Part shown: piece by piece, positions 15,513 to 24,846 of the stretch
Position numbering within the stretch: position 1 is the first letter of the stretch
Layout of the letters: every line of letters starts with the position of its first letter
Source: Akkermansia sp.
GTDB taxonomy: Bacteria; Verrucomicrobiota; Verrucomicrobiia; Verrucomicrobiales; Akkermansiaceae
Direction of reading: 5' to 3'
Assembly: GCA_017546445.1 (NCBI GenBank)
Contig: JAFYWX010000052.1
Span: forward strand, 1-36,802
Length of the DNA: 36,802 nucleotides
The notes under the pieces: generated by a model
Told to the model about the DNA's origin: nothing
The model's input: the letters and a program-made list of their open reading frames with translations, nothing else
Database searches by the model: none
Program-made: the position numbers and the translations under genes

Positions 15513-15851
15513 ATGCTAGTTTGTCAGCTTAAATCCAAGATTCACCGTGCCATGGTAACCCGTGGCGATGTGGAGTACGAGGGCAGCATAGAGATTCCGC
15601 AGGATCTTGTGGAAGCCGCCGGCTTGTGGCCGGGGGAGAAGGTGCTGGTTGCATCGGTAACCAGTGGTAACCGTTTTGAAACCTATGTGTTGGTCGGGCC
15701 TCCTGGTACCGGGCAGATTATTGTGAACGGTGCTGCTGCCCATCTTATCGGCAAGGGCGAGCGCATCATCATCATGAGTTTTGCCTGGGATGATAAGCCT
15801 ATCACCCCCAAGCGTGTCATCTGCAATGAATTGAATGAAATTATTGCCTGA
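15513..15851 (+). CDS. panD: aspartate 1-decarboxylase precursor
   Basis: A 112-residue pyruvoyl enzyme making beta-alanine from aspartate for pantothenate and CoA. The self-cleavage site Gly24-Ser25 (YEGS) is at the same numbering as the E. coli enzyme, and Lys9, Tyr22, Arg54, Thr57, Tyr58 and Asn72 (VNGAAAH) are all kept. It is shorter than the 126-residue E. coli protein only at the C-terminus. No other pantothenate gene is nearby. Confidence 0.94.
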   Translation: MLVCQLKSKIHRAMVTRGDVEYEGSIEIPQDLVEAAGLWPGEKVLVASVTSGNRFETYVLVGPPGTGQIIVNGAAAHLIGKGERIIIMSFAWDDKPITPKRVICNELNEIIA

Positions 15852-15855
15852 TTCC

Positions 15856-15884
15856 TTTACAAACCTTTATAACTAAGATATAAT
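15856..15884 (+). promoter_or_regulatory. promoter of secG, leaderless geometry
   Basis: TTTACA (15856-15861), a 17-bp spacer and TATAAT (15879-15884). The ATG at 15891 is 6 nt after the -10, so the mRNA should begin at the start codon. Confidence 0.8.
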
Positions 15885-15890
15885 CCCGCC

Positions 15891-16328
15891 ATGCTTAACG
15901 CCGCTATTTACATTGTTTTCGCCCTGCTTCTGATTGTCTGTGCTCTGCTTCTTCTGGTTGTGCTCATGCAGCGCCCGAAGCAGGAAGGTCTTGGTGCCGC
16001 ATTCGGTGCTCAGATGACTGACCAGGCTTTCGGTGCCCAGACCACCAATGTGCTCAAGAAGGGCACGGTGCTGTTCGGCACGCTGTTCATGGTGCTTTGC
16101 TTCGTGCTGGCTGTGCTCATGAACGCCCGCTTCCAGAATGAGAAGTCTGACCTGAATGTGAAGCAGGTGGAGGCTCCGGTGACGGCTCCTGCAGCTGCTG
16201 AGGCTCCTGCCGCCCCGGTGGAGAACCTGGAGAACCTGACCCCCGCTCCCGCTGCTGAGGGTGAAGGCCCTGTGCCTGCTCCCACGCCGGCTGTGGACGC
16301 AGCCCCGGCTGAACAGCCTGCCGCCTGA
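15891..16328 (+). CDS. secG: preprotein translocase subunit SecG
   Basis: A 145-residue inner-membrane protein of the SecYEG channel. Two membrane helices (about 3-25 and 55-78) flank the conserved cytoplasmic loop LMQRPKQEGLGAAFG. The C-terminal 65 residues are a Pro/Ala/Glu-rich, probably disordered tail, longer than in E. coli SecG (110 residues). It has its own promoter; the next gene starts 20 nt downstream. Confidence 0.93.
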   Translation: MLNAAIYIVFALLLIVCALLLLVVLMQRPKQEGLGAAFGAQMTDQAFGAQTTNVLKKGTVLFGTLFMVLCFVLAVLMNARFQNEKSDLNVKQVEAPVTAPAAAEAPAAPVENLENLTPAPAAEGEGPVPAPTPAVDAAPAEQPAA

Positions 16329-16348
16329 ACCCGGAACCGACAAAGGCC

Positions 16349-17377
16349 ATGCAGTTCGGTAGCACTACAGAGTTGAATGCCGAGGCTGCAAATGCCACGG
16401 TGCAGGGTACTTTGCTGGCACAGGTGACCCAGAAAACCACCCGTACCACAAAGACCGGCAAACCTTTTCTTGAAATCGTGCTGGCAGATGCTGCCGGCAC
16501 GGTTTCGTTTAAAATCTGGGAAACGTCTCCCTGGTATCTGGATTTTGACCAGCTGGAGGTGCCCTCTGCCGTGGCGGTGACCGGGCAGTGGCAGCTCAGC
16601 CAGTATGGCATGGAGCTGGGGGATGCTTACCTGCGCCCGCTGTCTCCGGAGGAGGAAGAACAGGTGCTGACCGGCAGTCCGGAGCTGGTGGCGCGCCAGC
16701 AGGCAGATTGGGAGGCTATCTGTGCCTATGTCTCCAGCATGAAAGACCCGCGTCTGGCAGGGGTGTGCAGCCTGTTCCTGCAGCAGCAGGAGAAACGCTT
16801 CCGCCGCGCGGCTGCTGCCCGCAATTTTCACCATGCCCGCCGCGGTGGCCTGGTGGAGCATATTGCCAGCGTGATGCGCGTGGCCGATGCGCTCTGCAGC
16901 GTGTACCCGGAGCGCCTGAACCGCGATTTGGTGCTGGCGGGCGCCTTGCTGCATGATTGCGGCAAGATTGTGGAAAATGACTACGAGGAGCACAGCCTGG
17001 AGATGCCGTATTCAGAAGCCGGCGAATTGCTGGGGCATATCCCCGTGGGGCTGGAGATTATCAATAAACTCTGGCGGGATTTGATGACCCCGGAGCGCCG
17101 GGCTGAATGGAAGCCGCTGCATCCTGCCTCGGAGCAGGTGCGCCTGCATCTGCTGCATCTGGTGGCTTCTCACCACGGTCTGCTGGAGTATGGCTCCCCG
17201 GTGCTGCCGAAGGTACCGGAGGCGCTGATTCTGCACCATGCAGATAATGTGGATGCCAAGATGGAGATGTTCCGCGCGACATACGAGGGCGCTTCCATGC
17301 TGGGGGAACGCGTGGTGCAGCGTAAATCTCCCATGCAGACGAATGTGGTGCTGCCTTTGCCGGCTGTGCAGTTATGA
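16349..17377 (+). CDS. YhaM-like 3'-5' exoribonuclease (OB fold plus HD domain)
   Basis: A 342-residue protein. The N-terminal OB-fold (about 15-100) is typed by GKPFLEIVLADAAGTVSFKIWE. The HD phosphohydrolase domain (about 155-310) has His171, His202-Asp203 (LLHDCGK), His230, the His275-His276 pair (ASHHG) and HHADNVDAK at 296-304. This combination defines the YhaM/CBF1 family of 3'-5' exonucleases acting on RNA and DNA. It lies between secG and a LysE-type gene, overlapping the latter by 4 nt. Confidence 0.87.
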   Translation: MQFGSTTELNAEAANATVQGTLLAQVTQKTTRTTKTGKPFLEIVLADAAGTVSFKIWETSPWYLDFDQLEVPSAVAVTGQWQLSQYGMELGDAYLRPLSPEEEEQVLTGSPELVARQQADWEAICAYVSSMKDPRLAGVCSLFLQQQEKRFRRAAAARNFHHARRGGLVEHIASVMRVADALCSVYPERLNRDLVLAGALLHDCGKIVENDYEEHSLEMPYSEAGELLGHIPVGLEIINKLWRDLMTPERRAEWKPLHPASEQVRLHLLHLVASHHGLLEYGSPVLPKVPEALILHHADNVDAKMEMFRATYEGASMLGERVVQRKSPMQTNVVLPLPAVQL

Positions 17378-18000
17378 TGGAGGCGTGTCTGAGCCTTGTG
17401 CTGCTGGGGGTGTTGCTGCTGGTATCGCAGCTGAGCCCCGGGCCTGATGTGTTCTTTGTGTTCCGCACGGCTCTGGCTCAGGGATTCCGGGCCGGTGGTG
17501 CCGTGGGAAGCGGCATTTCTGCGGGCTTTCTGATTCAGGCCTCGCTGGTGGCCTGGGTGGGCGGCTGGCTGATGGCGCAGCCTTGGAGCCAGTATGTGCT
17601 GTATGCTGCAGCCGTGTGGTTGCTTTACCTGGCCTGGCGTATTTTTCCGCGCCGTGTGGTGCAGGTGGAGCAGGGGGTGCTGGAAACACAGGCCCGTGAG
17701 AAACTGTCTGCGCTCTTTGCCCAGGGTTTTCTCTGCAATATCCTGAATCCGAAATGTACGCTCTTTATCTGCGGGCTGGCTATCGGCCCGCTGGAGCAAT
17801 TCGGCAGTTCCTTTGCCTGGTATGCCCCTGCGCTGGTGCTGGTGCTTACCGGCTCCGGCCTGCTGGGCTGGGGGATGTGGAGTGCGCTGCTGCAGTGGCG
17901 CCCGGTGCGGTATTTCTACCTGCGCCATACCACGGCCATTGATGCCGTATTTGCCATTCTGCTGGGAATTTTTGCGCTGGCACTGCTGCTGCCGCAGTAG
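17374..18000 (+). CDS. LysE/RhtB-family amino-acid exporter
   Basis: A 208-residue integral membrane protein. The family signature SPGPD lies at residues 21-25 after the first helix, and about six hydrophobic segments follow, matching LysE/RhtB length (about 205-210). It probably exports amino acids or related metabolites; the substrate cannot be read from sequence. The ATG overlaps the preceding stop (ATGA), so it is translationally coupled to the yhaM-like gene. Confidence 0.87.
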   Translation: MMEACLSLVLLGVLLLVSQLSPGPDVFFVFRTALAQGFRAGGAVGSGISAGFLIQASLVAWVGGWLMAQPWSQYVLYAAAVWLLYLAWRIFPRRVVQVEQGVLETQAREKLSALFAQGFLCNILNPKCTLFICGLAIGPLEQFGSSFAWYAPALVLVLTGSGLLGWGMWSALLQWRPVRYFYLRHTTAIDAVFAILLGIFALALLLPQ

Positions 18001-18027
18001 AATTTGGTATTCTGCGCTGATTGGTGC

Positions 18028-18056
18028 TTGCTTTTTGGGGGCTGATGCGGTAGAGT
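18028..18056 (+). promoter_or_regulatory. promoter of sdhCAB
   Basis: TTGCTT (18028-18033), a 17-bp spacer and TAGAGT (18051-18056), giving a start near 18063 and a leader of about 20 nt before the sdhC ATG. Confidence 0.6.
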
Positions 18057-18082
18057 AATGCCGCAAAGACGTTATTGCGCAT

Positions 18083-18754
18083 ATGAACGATATTATCACG
18101 ACAGCATGCAAGTTCGTCACGTCCTCTATCGGTCGCAAGATTCTTGTGGCCCTTACTGGTGCGTGTCTCCTCCTGTTCCTCGTGGGGCATCTGGCCGGTA
18201 ACATGACCATCTACGGTGGTGATCCTGCCAATGGCGAGCCCTCCTGGATTAATGCCTACGCCGTAGGTCTGCACTCTATGCCCGCCTGGCTGCTCATGGC
18301 TATCCGCCTTGGCCTGGCCGTAGTGCTCCTCATCCACGTGGTGCTCACTCTGGCTCTGAAGATTGAGAACGTGAATGCCCGCACTCAGTACCAGAAGGAA
18401 GGTACCCTCAAGGCTACCCTCGCTTCCCGTACCATGGTGCTGACCGGTATCATGATTTTCTGCTTCCTGCTGTTCCACCTGTGGCAGCTCACAGTGAACG
18501 GTGACCCCGCAGATTGCTATGGCCACATTGTTGCCGCTTTCTCCAATGTGTGGTGCTCTGTGTTCTATATCGTGGCTATCTGCTGCCTGTTCATGCACGT
18601 ACGCCATGGTCTGCAGTCTGTGTTCCAGACGCTCGGCCTTTCCACCCGCAAGGTGCGCCCGCTCTACAACATCATCTCCGTGCTCTTCGGCCTGGTGGTT
18701 TGCGGCGCTTTCATCTCCATCCCGGTGGCCGTTCTCTGCGGCATCCTCAAGTAA
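18083..18754 (+). CDS. sdhC: succinate dehydrogenase cytochrome b558 subunit
   Basis: A 223-residue, five-helix membrane anchor of the type-B (Bacillus-like) succinate dehydrogenase. SSIGRKILVALTGACLLLF followed by VGHLAGN is typical. His residues in VGHLAGN, LHSMP, LIHVV, LFHLW and MHVRHG are candidates for the two haem b ligand sets. A single large anchor replaces separate SdhC/SdhD. It passes electrons to menaquinone, or takes them for fumarate reduction. It is the first gene of sdhCAB. Confidence 0.93.
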   Translation: MNDIITTACKFVTSSIGRKILVALTGACLLLFLVGHLAGNMTIYGGDPANGEPSWINAYAVGLHSMPAWLLMAIRLGLAVVLLIHVVLTLALKIENVNARTQYQKEGTLKATLASRTMVLTGIMIFCFLLFHLWQLTVNGDPADCYGHIVAAFSNVWCSVFYIVAICCLFMHVRHGLQSVFQTLGLSTRKVRPLYNIISVLFGLVVCGAFISIPVAVLCGILK

Positions 18755-18778
18755 TCCCTTTCCCATTCATAGACACTT

Positions 18779-20743
18779 ATGAAAGATATTAAGTTTCCTG
18801 TAAGCGACTACATGCCGGATTCCTGCATTCCGGATGGCCCCATTGCTGAGAAGTGGACCAAGTACAAGCGCGAAGCCAAGCTCATCAACCCCAACAACCG
18901 CCGTAAGTACACGGTGCTCGTGGTGGGTTCCGGTCTGGCTGGTGGCGCTGCTGCTGCCACGCTGGCTGAGCTGGGCTACAATGTACACTGCTTCTGCTAC
19001 CAGGACAGCCCCCGCCGCGCTCACTCCATCGCTGCTCAGGGTGGTATCAACGCTGCTCACAACTACCAGAACGACGGTGACTCCGTGTACCGTCTCTTCT
19101 ACGACACCGTGAAGGGTGGCGACTTCCGCGCCCGCGAAGCCAACGTGTATCGTCTGGCTGAGGTGTCCTGCAACATCATCAACCAGTGCGTGGCTCAGGG
19201 CGTTCCCTTCGGTCGCGAATACGGTGGTCTGCTCGATAACCGCTCCTTCGGTGGTTCCCAGCTCAAGCGTACCTTCTACAGCCGCGGTCAGACCGGCCAG
19301 CAGCTGCTCCTGGGTGCCTACCAGGCCATGGAGAAGGAAATCGGCAAGGGCCACATCCAGATGCACCCCCGCACCGAAATGATGGACCTGGTGGTGGTCG
19401 ATGGCCACGCCAAGGGTATCGTGGTGCGCGATATGGTGACTGGCGAAATCAAGAGCTATGCCGGTGATACCGTGCTGCTCGCCACCGGTGGTTATGGCCG
19501 CGTGTTCTTCCTTTCCACCAACGCCATGGGCTGCAACGTGGGCGCTGCCTGCGCCTGCTGGAAGAAGGGTGCCTACTTTGCCAACCCCTGCTTCACCCAG
19601 ATTCACCCCACCTGCATTCCCGTGAAGGGCGACTACCAGAGCAAGCTGACCCTCATGTCCGAGTCTCTGCGTAACGACGGCCGTATCTGGGTGCCCAAGA
19701 GCCGTGAGGTGGCTGCCAAGATTCGTCGTGGCGAGATGAAGCCCTCCGACGTGGCTGAGGGTGACCGCGACTACTATCTGGAGCGCAAGTACCCCTCCTT
19801 CGGTAACCTGGCCCCGCGTGACATTTCCTCCCGCGCAGCCAAGGAAGCCTGCGACGACGAGCGTGGTGTGGCAAACACCGGCCGCGGCGTGTTCCTTGAC
19901 TTCAAGGACGCCATCAACCGCATGGGCAAGGAGTGGATTGACGGCCAGTACGGCAACCTCTTCGAAATGTATGAGGAGATTACCGACGTGGATCCCCACG
20001 AGCAGCCGATGATGATTTATCCCGCTTCTCACTACACCATGGGTGGTCTGTGGGTGGACTACAACCTGATGTCCTCCATCCCCGGTCTGCACGTGCTCGG
20101 TGAGGCTAACTTCTCTGACCACGGTGCCAACCGTCTGGGTGCTTCTGCCCTCATGCAGGGCCTGTCCGACGGCTACTTCGTGATTTCTGCCACGCTGCCG
20201 ACCTACCTGACCACTCAGAAGCCCGGCTCTGTGACCACCGCCGCTCCCGAATTCAAGGAAGCTGAGGATGCAGTGAAGGCCCGCATCAAGAAGATGATGG
20301 ACGTGCAGGGCACCAAGAGCCCCGACGAAATCCACCGCGAGCTCGGTAAGCTGGTGTGGGAGGACGTAGGCATGGGCCGCACCAAGGAATCCCTCATGGA
20401 TGCCATCGAGAAGATTCCCGCCATCCGCGAGGAATTCTGGACCAACGTGAAGGTTGTGGGTAGCACCGAAGGTGTGAACCAGGAACTGGAGAAGGCCTGG
20501 CGTGTGGCTGCATTCCTCGATTTCGCCGAGGTGCTGTGCTACGACGCTCTGAACCGTGAGGAATCCTGCGGCGCTCACTTCCGTCTTGAGCACCAGCTGG
20601 CCGACGGTGAAGCCAAGCGCGACGACGAGAACTTCGCCTACGTTGCCTGCTGGGAATACAAGGGTACGGATGAGCTGCCGGTTCTGCACAAGGAGCCGCT
20701 TACCTTTGACACCGTGCACCTGGCCATCCGTTCCTACAAGTAA
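18779..20743 (+). CDS. sdhA: succinate dehydrogenase/fumarate reductase flavoprotein subunit
   Basis: A 654-residue flavoprotein with the FAD-binding [19 protein letters not shown] near residue 43 and the covalent-FAD histidine motif [12 protein letters not shown]. The substrate region HPTCIP and the late motif [13 protein letters not shown] are intact. Its length and type fit the type-B enzymes. It oxidises succinate or reduces fumarate at the cytoplasmic face. It lies 24 nt after sdhC and 37 nt before sdhB. Confidence 0.96.
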   Translation: MKDIKFPVSDYMPDSCIPDGPIAEKWTKYKREAKLINPNNRRKYTVLVVGSGLAGGAAAATLAELGYNVHCFCYQDSPRRAHSIAAQGGINAAHNYQNDGDSVYRLFYDTVKGGDFRAREANVYRLAEVSCNIINQCVAQGVPFGREYGGLLDNRSFGGSQLKRTFYSRGQTGQQLLLGAYQAMEKEIGKGHIQMHPRTEMMDLVVVDGHAKGIVVRDMVTGEIKSYAGDTVLLATGGYGRVFFLSTNAMGCNVGAACACWKKGAYFANPCFTQIHPTCIPVKGDYQSKLTLMSESLRNDGRIWVPKSREVAAKIRRGEMKPSDVAEGDRDYYLERKYPSFGNLAPRDISSRAAKEACDDERGVANTGRGVFLDFKDAINRMGKEWIDGQYGNLFEMYEEITDVDPHEQPMMIYPASHYTMGGLWVDYNLMSSIPGLHVLGEANFSDHGANRLGASALMQGLSDGYFVISATLPTYLTTQKPGSVTTAAPEFKEAEDAVKARIKKMMDVQGTKSPDEIHRELGKLVWEDVGMGRTKESLMDAIEKIPAIREEFWTNVKVVGSTEGVNQELEKAWRVAAFLDFAEVLCYDALNREESCGAHFRLEHQLADGEAKRDDENFAYVACWEYKGTDELPVLHKEPLTFDTVHLAIRSYK

Positions 20744-20780
20744 AGATAACCTCATTCCAACCTTTTAAGATTATATAATT

Positions 20781-21548
20781 ATGGCTAATCTCAATCTTAC
20801 GCTCAAGGTCTGGCGCCAGGAGAATGCTCAGGCTCAGGGCCGCATTGAAACTTACAAGGCTAAGAACATCCCGGATGAGGCTTCTTTCCTTGAAATGCTT
20901 GACATCGTGAACGAGGAGCTCGTGCACGAGGGTAAGGAACCCATCGTGTTCGACCACGACTGCCGCGAAGGTATCTGCGGTATGTGCTCCCTCACCATCA
21001 ACGGTGTGCCGCACGGCGGCAAGAAGGTGACCACCTGCCAGTTGCACATGCGCCAGTTCAAGGATGGTGACACCATCTGGATCGAGCCCTTCCGCGCCCA
21101 GGCTTTCCCGCTGCTGCGCGACCTTATGGTGGATCGTACCGCTCTGGACAACATCATCGCTGCCGGTGGTTTCGTGGACATCCGCACGGGTTCTGCCCCG
21201 AACGCCAACAACATGCCGGTGCGCAAGAAGACGGCTGATGCCGCTTTCGACGCCGCTGCATGCGTGGGCTGTGGTGCCTGCGTGGCCAGCTGCAAGAACA
21301 GCTCTGCTATGCTCTTCACCTCTGCCAAGGCCGCTCACCTGAACCTGCTGCCCCAGGGCCAGCCGGAGAAGAACAAGCGCGTTCTTGCCATGGTGCGCCA
21401 GATGGATGCCCTCGGTTTCGGTAACTGCACCAACCAGTACGAGTGCGAAGCCGCTTGCCCGAAGGGTATTTCCGTGGATAACATTGCCAAGCTTAACCGC
21501 GACTACATGATTGCCTGCGCCGCTGAGGCTGTGGGTGTGTTCGCCTGA
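20781..21548 (+). CDS. sdhB: succinate dehydrogenase/fumarate reductase iron-sulfur subunit
   Basis: A 255-residue electron-transfer subunit. The [2Fe-2S] domain has CREGICGMC. The C-terminal domain carries the 4Fe-4S motif [11 protein letters not shown] and the 3Fe-4S motif around [14 protein letters not shown]. The four-Cys arrangement is complete. It ends the operon at a strong terminator. Confidence 0.96.
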   Translation: MANLNLTLKVWRQENAQAQGRIETYKAKNIPDEASFLEMLDIVNEELVHEGKEPIVFDHDCREGICGMCSLTINGVPHGGKKVTTCQLHMRQFKDGDTIWIEPFRAQAFPLLRDLMVDRTALDNIIAAGGFVDIRTGSAPNANNMPVRKKTADAAFDAAACVGCGACVASCKNSSAMLFTSAKAAHLNLLPQGQPEKNKRVLAMVRQMDALGFGNCTNQYECEAACPKGISVDNIAKLNRDYMIACAAEAVGVFA

Positions 21549-21579
21549 TAGCTGGTCATTTGTATCATTAGCGTCTTAG

Positions 21580-21613
21580 AAACCCGCCGGAGATTAGTCT
21601 CCGGCGGGTTTTT
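21580..21613 (+). terminator. terminator of sdhCAB
   Basis: A perfect 14-bp stem 21580-21593 / 21598-21611 with a TTAG loop and a T-run to 21613. Confidence 0.93.
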
Positions 21614-21617
21614 CATC

Positions 21618-21646
21618 TTGCTTATGTGTGTGGAAACAAGTATACT
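21618..21646 (+). promoter_or_regulatory. promoter of the second GT2 gene
   Basis: TTGCTT (21618-21623), a 17-bp spacer and TATACT (21641-21646). The ATG at 21658 is 11 nt further, a leader of about 5 nt. Confidence 0.7.
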
Positions 21647-21657
21647 GGTGCACGCGT

Positions 21658-22548
21658 ATGAAGTTCTACATCGTTACCCCTACATTCAATGCATTATCTT
21701 GGTTAGAGCGCTGTGTGCGCTCAGTGGCAGACCAGGCTGGGGCTGGGGTAGAGGTGCACCACCATGTGCAGGATGGTGGCTCGGGCGATGGAACTCCTGC
21801 CTGGCTGGAGGCCTGGCAGCGCGAGCACCAGGATATTCCCGGCTATACATTCACATATGAAAGCGGCAGGGATGCCGGTATGTATGATGCCATAAATCTC
21901 GCCTGGGAGAAAATGCCCTCAGATGCCTCTGTTACGGCGCATCTGAATAGTGATGAACAGTACCTGCCCGGCGCGCTGAAGGGCGTTGCTGCAGCGTTTG
22001 AGACGCATGCGCGGGCAGAAATCGTGCTGGGTACCTACGTTATCGTGGATGCTGACAGCCGCTACATCTGCCACCGCCGCCCGGTGCAGCCGGCGCGCTG
22101 GCGCAGCCAGACGGTGTGTGAGATTATCACCTGTTCCTGCTTTCACCGGGCAGATGCTTTCCGGCGCCATGGAATCCGCTTTGATACGCGGTATCGTGCT
22201 CTGGCGGATCTGGTGTTCTACCGTGATATTGTCAATAGCAAGCCTTGCTTCTGCGTGCAGGCAGGGCTTGTTACCAGTTCGTTTACCGTGACCGGGGATA
22301 ATCTGGCGTGGACGGACCGCTCCCAGCGGGAGTGGGATAATGAGATGAAGTCGTTGCCTTGGTATGTTTCCGGCCGCCACGGTATCGCCTACCGGGTCAA
22401 TAACCTGCTGAGGCGTATTGCTGATGCGCGTTGCGAGGCGCCGCATTCCTATTCTATCTACATGCCTGGTGGAGAAACGCGGGAGGAGCGGGCGATTAAA
22501 TGCCCCACCGCCCATTGGGGCATGCGGACTGTTTCGTCTGAGCCCTGA
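21658..22548 (+). CDS. family 2 glycosyltransferase
   Basis: A 296-residue soluble GT-A enzyme of the WcaA type. It begins KFYIVTPTFNALSWLERCVRSV, with DGGSGDGT for nucleotide binding, and GRDAGMYDAINLAW is typical of this subgroup. The acidic metal motif reads NSDEQY in place of DxD. No membrane helix is seen. With the following acyltransferase and GT4 it probably builds a surface polysaccharide. The start is placed at 21658, because the family N-terminus and promoter agree; further upstream starts run into the promoter. It is convergent with the acyltransferase gene, with 1 nt between them. Confidence 0.85.
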   Translation: MKFYIVTPTFNALSWLERCVRSVADQAGAGVEVHHHVQDGGSGDGTPAWLEAWQREHQDIPGYTFTYESGRDAGMYDAINLAWEKMPSDASVTAHLNSDEQYLPGALKGVAAAFETHARAEIVLGTYVIVDADSRYICHRRPVQPARWRSQTVCEIITCSCFHRADAFRRHGIRFDTRYRALADLVFYRDIVNSKPCFCVQAGLVTSSFTVTGDNLAWTDRSQREWDNEMKSLPWYVSGRHGIAYRVNNLLRRIADARCEAPHSYSIYMPGGETREERAIKCPTAHWGMRTVSSEP

Positions 22549-22549
22549 G

Positions 22550-23512
22550 TTATCTGCCAGAATCGCCGTAAAGCAGCATGCCAGCAAGCGGAAGTTTCCT
22601 GGTCACCCTGTAGATAAGGTAGGAAAGCAGGAAGGCAAGGAGGGAAAGCGGCAGGATGACCCATACCTGGGAGAAAACAGGTGGGAAGTTGAAGCGGTTT
22701 GCCACTGTGCAGAGGACTGCCTGCACCACGTAGATGCCCAGTGAGGCCAGCCCGAATCTGGCTGTGTATTTCAGGGCGGCGCAATGGTGTACCAGAGCCA
22801 GGAAGACCGCCCCGCTGGCAATGGCTGCCACGATGCGGAAAAGGGCAATGAACAAGGACTCTGCAGAGAAAGTGAGCGGGGCGAGGTAGATATACCAGTT
22901 ATCCCTGTACAGGAAAAAGACTGCAACTGATGGGATGATGGCCCAGAACCACCGGGCGTTAATCTGTGTGCGGGAGAATCCCTTGTGCCTGGCGTACATG
23001 CCGAGCACATAGAAAGGCCAGGAGATGCTGATGTAATCGGCATAGGGAATATACTTCCGCAGCAGAATGCAGGTAACAACAGGCAGGAGCAGGGTAACGG
23101 CCCGCCAGACCAGATGAGGCAGGGTCATGAGCAGGTGCCCGAATATCTGGCATTCAAGCAGGCTCCACAGGAACCAGAGGCACACGTAGCAGTTGAGCGC
23201 CCTGGACATGCTTACAGGCTGCTTGCAGAGCAGGAGAATAAGCTGGAGCGTGCCCATGCTCAGGATGGGCAGAAGGAGCCGCAGGCTGGTTTTGCCGAGC
23301 CCCTTCCACCCTCTTTTCCTGATACTGCCCAATGCAAAGTAACCACTGATGAAGAAGAAGACAGGAATGTGGAATAAGTAGATAGCCTTAAAGAGCGGAT
23401 GCGAGAAAAAAGAATCCTGTGCTACGGCCTGGATGGTGTGCCCCAGAATGACCATCCACATCAGGATAGCCTTGGTAATATCCCAGAAGTCATCGCGGGC
23501 GGTCGCGCTCAT
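22550..23512 (-). CDS. membrane acyltransferase (acyltransferase 3 family)
   Basis: A 320-residue protein with about ten membrane helices. The N-terminus DFWDITKAILMWMVILGHT contains the family catalytic-region His, followed by FHIPVFFFISGYF, both typical of OafA/NodX-like O-acyltransferases. It probably O-acetylates a polysaccharide or its lipid-linked precursor. Its ATG overlaps the GT4 stop by one nucleotide (TAATG), so it is coupled to the GT4 gene. Confidence 0.85.
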   Translation of the reverse strand: MSATARDDFWDITKAILMWMVILGHTIQAVAQDSFFSHPLFKAIYLFHIPVFFFISGYFALGSIRKRGWKGLGKTSLRLLLPILSMGTLQLILLLCKQPVSMSRALNCYVCLWFLWSLLECQIFGHLLMTLPHLVWRAVTLLLPVVTCILLRKYIPYADYISISWPFYVLGMYARHKGFSRTQINARWFWAIIPSVAVFFLYRDNWYIYLAPLTFSAESLFIALFRIVAAIASGAVFLALVHHCAALKYTARFGLASLGIYVVQAVLCTVANRFNFPPVFSQVWVILPLSLLAFLLSYLIYRVTRKLPLAGMLLYGDSGR

Positions 23513-24750
23513 TATTTGGAAACAGCTTCCTGATACAGGGTGTTCAGCGCCTGCATCTTGGCCTCCCAGGTGTACTGCTTGCAGCGCTCCTGGGCGCCGG
23601 CAGAGAGCCTGCTGCGCTCCTCCTCATGGGTGGCAAGGTAATCCAGGTGACTGGCGTAATCTGCAATGACCTGAGCGTGGGAGTTGATGGGAATCTTGAT
23701 GCCGCAGGTCTCGTTGATGACGCTGGAGAAGCCGCAGTGGTCAAGCGCGATGATGGGCAGCCCGTAGCGGAAGGCCTCGAATACCACAGTGGATGTGTCT
23801 TCGCGCACGCTGGTGATGCAGAATACATGGCTGCTGCTCATGATGCGGAAGGCTTCATCCCGGGGCACGAAACCGTGGAAGGTGACAACATCGTCCAGCC
23901 CAAGTTTGTGTGCCAGCTGTTTCCACGCCTCCATGCGGGGGCCTTTGCTGAGCACGTGCAGCTCCATTTTCTCTTTGCACAAGGGCAGGGCATGCAGCAG
24001 CAAATCCAGGGCCTTGCGGGGAATATGCTCACCCGCCCAGCAGATGCGAAGCCGTGTGCCGGGTTCGTGGGGCGGGCTGCAGAATTGCTGGTGGCCGGTT
24101 TCAAGACCCACCTCGTTCATGAGTACGGCCTGGCGTCCCCAGAAACGGTCAATCTCCTCCATGGCCTTGGTGGTGCTGGTCAGGATGGATGCAGAATGCC
24201 TGGCAGCCGCCCGGGCAGAGCGCCCCCAGCGCTTCTGAATGCCGTTGAGGATGTTTCGGATGCCGAAATGAAGGGCACCGCCTAAGCCCAGGCAGCGAAG
24301 CAGACACCAGGGGGTGTCTGTGAAGCCGCCGAGCGGCCCCCAGATAAAGGGCTTGCCGAGTTTCCACAGGAAACCGGGCTCCCGGAAGCCGGAGATGGTC
24401 ACCTGGTGAACAATATCAAAATTCTCCTTCTTGTCCAGTTCAACGGCCAGTTTGTAGGCTTTGCGGTGCCAGGCCCGGTAGAACCAGTAATAGCTGGGCG
24501 GCCATATTTTACGCAGCGTGTCGTGGTGAGTGCGGGGCACAAAATGGAACGTGATGTTCTGCACCGCCTCCGGGTGTTCTGCGGCGTAGCGGGTCAGGGT
24601 TTCCTCGAACTCCCCTTTTTCCACGATGGCGTGCACATCATGGTGTCTGGCAATATTGCTCACAAAGTTCCAGCCCATGCCGGGTTCTGAGCCATAGCCG
24701 GGGTCGCAGGCATAACAGCCCAGCAATACTTTTAATCTGCCGTTTTTCAT
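23512..24750 (-). CDS. family 4 glycosyltransferase
   Basis: A 412-residue GT-B enzyme. The N-terminal Rossmann half opens with LKVLLGCYACDPGYGSEPGMGWNFV, including the EPGMGW loop typical of this GT4 group. The C-terminal nucleotide-sugar half has GEHIPRKALDLLLHAL and the E-x7-E-like region VREDTSTVVFEAFRYGLPIIA. It probably adds a sugar to a surface glycan with the neighbouring GT2 and acyltransferase. Start 24750 is preferred, since an upstream start would overlap the promoter. Confidence 0.87.
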   Translation of the reverse strand: MKNGRLKVLLGCYACDPGYGSEPGMGWNFVSNIARHHDVHAIVEKGEFEETLTRYAAEHPEAVQNITFHFVPRTHHDTLRKIWPPSYYWFYRAWHRKAYKLAVELDKKENFDIVHQVTISGFREPGFLWKLGKPFIWGPLGGFTDTPWCLLRCLGLGGALHFGIRNILNGIQKRWGRSARAAARHSASILTSTTKAMEEIDRFWGRQAVLMNEVGLETGHQQFCSPPHEPGTRLRICWAGEHIPRKALDLLLHALPLCKEKMELHVLSKGPRMEAWKQLAHKLGLDDVVTFHGFVPRDEAFRIMSSSHVFCITSVREDTSTVVFEAFRYGLPIIALDHCGFSSVINETCGIKIPINSHAQVIADYASHLDYLATHEEERSRLSAGAQERCKQYTWEAKMQALNTLYQEAVSK

Positions 24751-24763
24751 GAGGTGCGCCCTT

Positions 24764-24792
24764 AGTCTACCAGCATGTGTGGTATCCGTCAA
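24764..24792 (-). promoter_or_regulatory. promoter of the GT4-acyltransferase pair
   Basis: On the minus strand TTGACG (24792-24787), a 17-bp spacer and TAGACT (24769-24764). The ATG at 24750 follows after 13 nt, a leader of about 6 nt. Confidence 0.75.
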
Positions 24793-24829
24793 TAAAAAAG
24801 CCCGGAGACATGCGGCCTCCGGGCTTTTT
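24793..24829 (-). terminator. terminator of fabG
   Basis: The arms 24795-24807 and 24817-24829 pair over 13 bp including the A/T ends, with a 9-nt loop. On the minus strand the GC stem is followed by a T-run. The promoter of the GT4 gene starts right beside it. Confidence 0.9.
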
Positions 24830-24846
24830 GCGAGGGTGAAAATGGC

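Noticed and set aside
20771..20780. TATAAT-like sequence directly before sdhB as a promoter
   Set aside because: It ends 1 nt before the ATG, too close for transcription to include the start codon, and sdhB lies within the sdhCAB operon.
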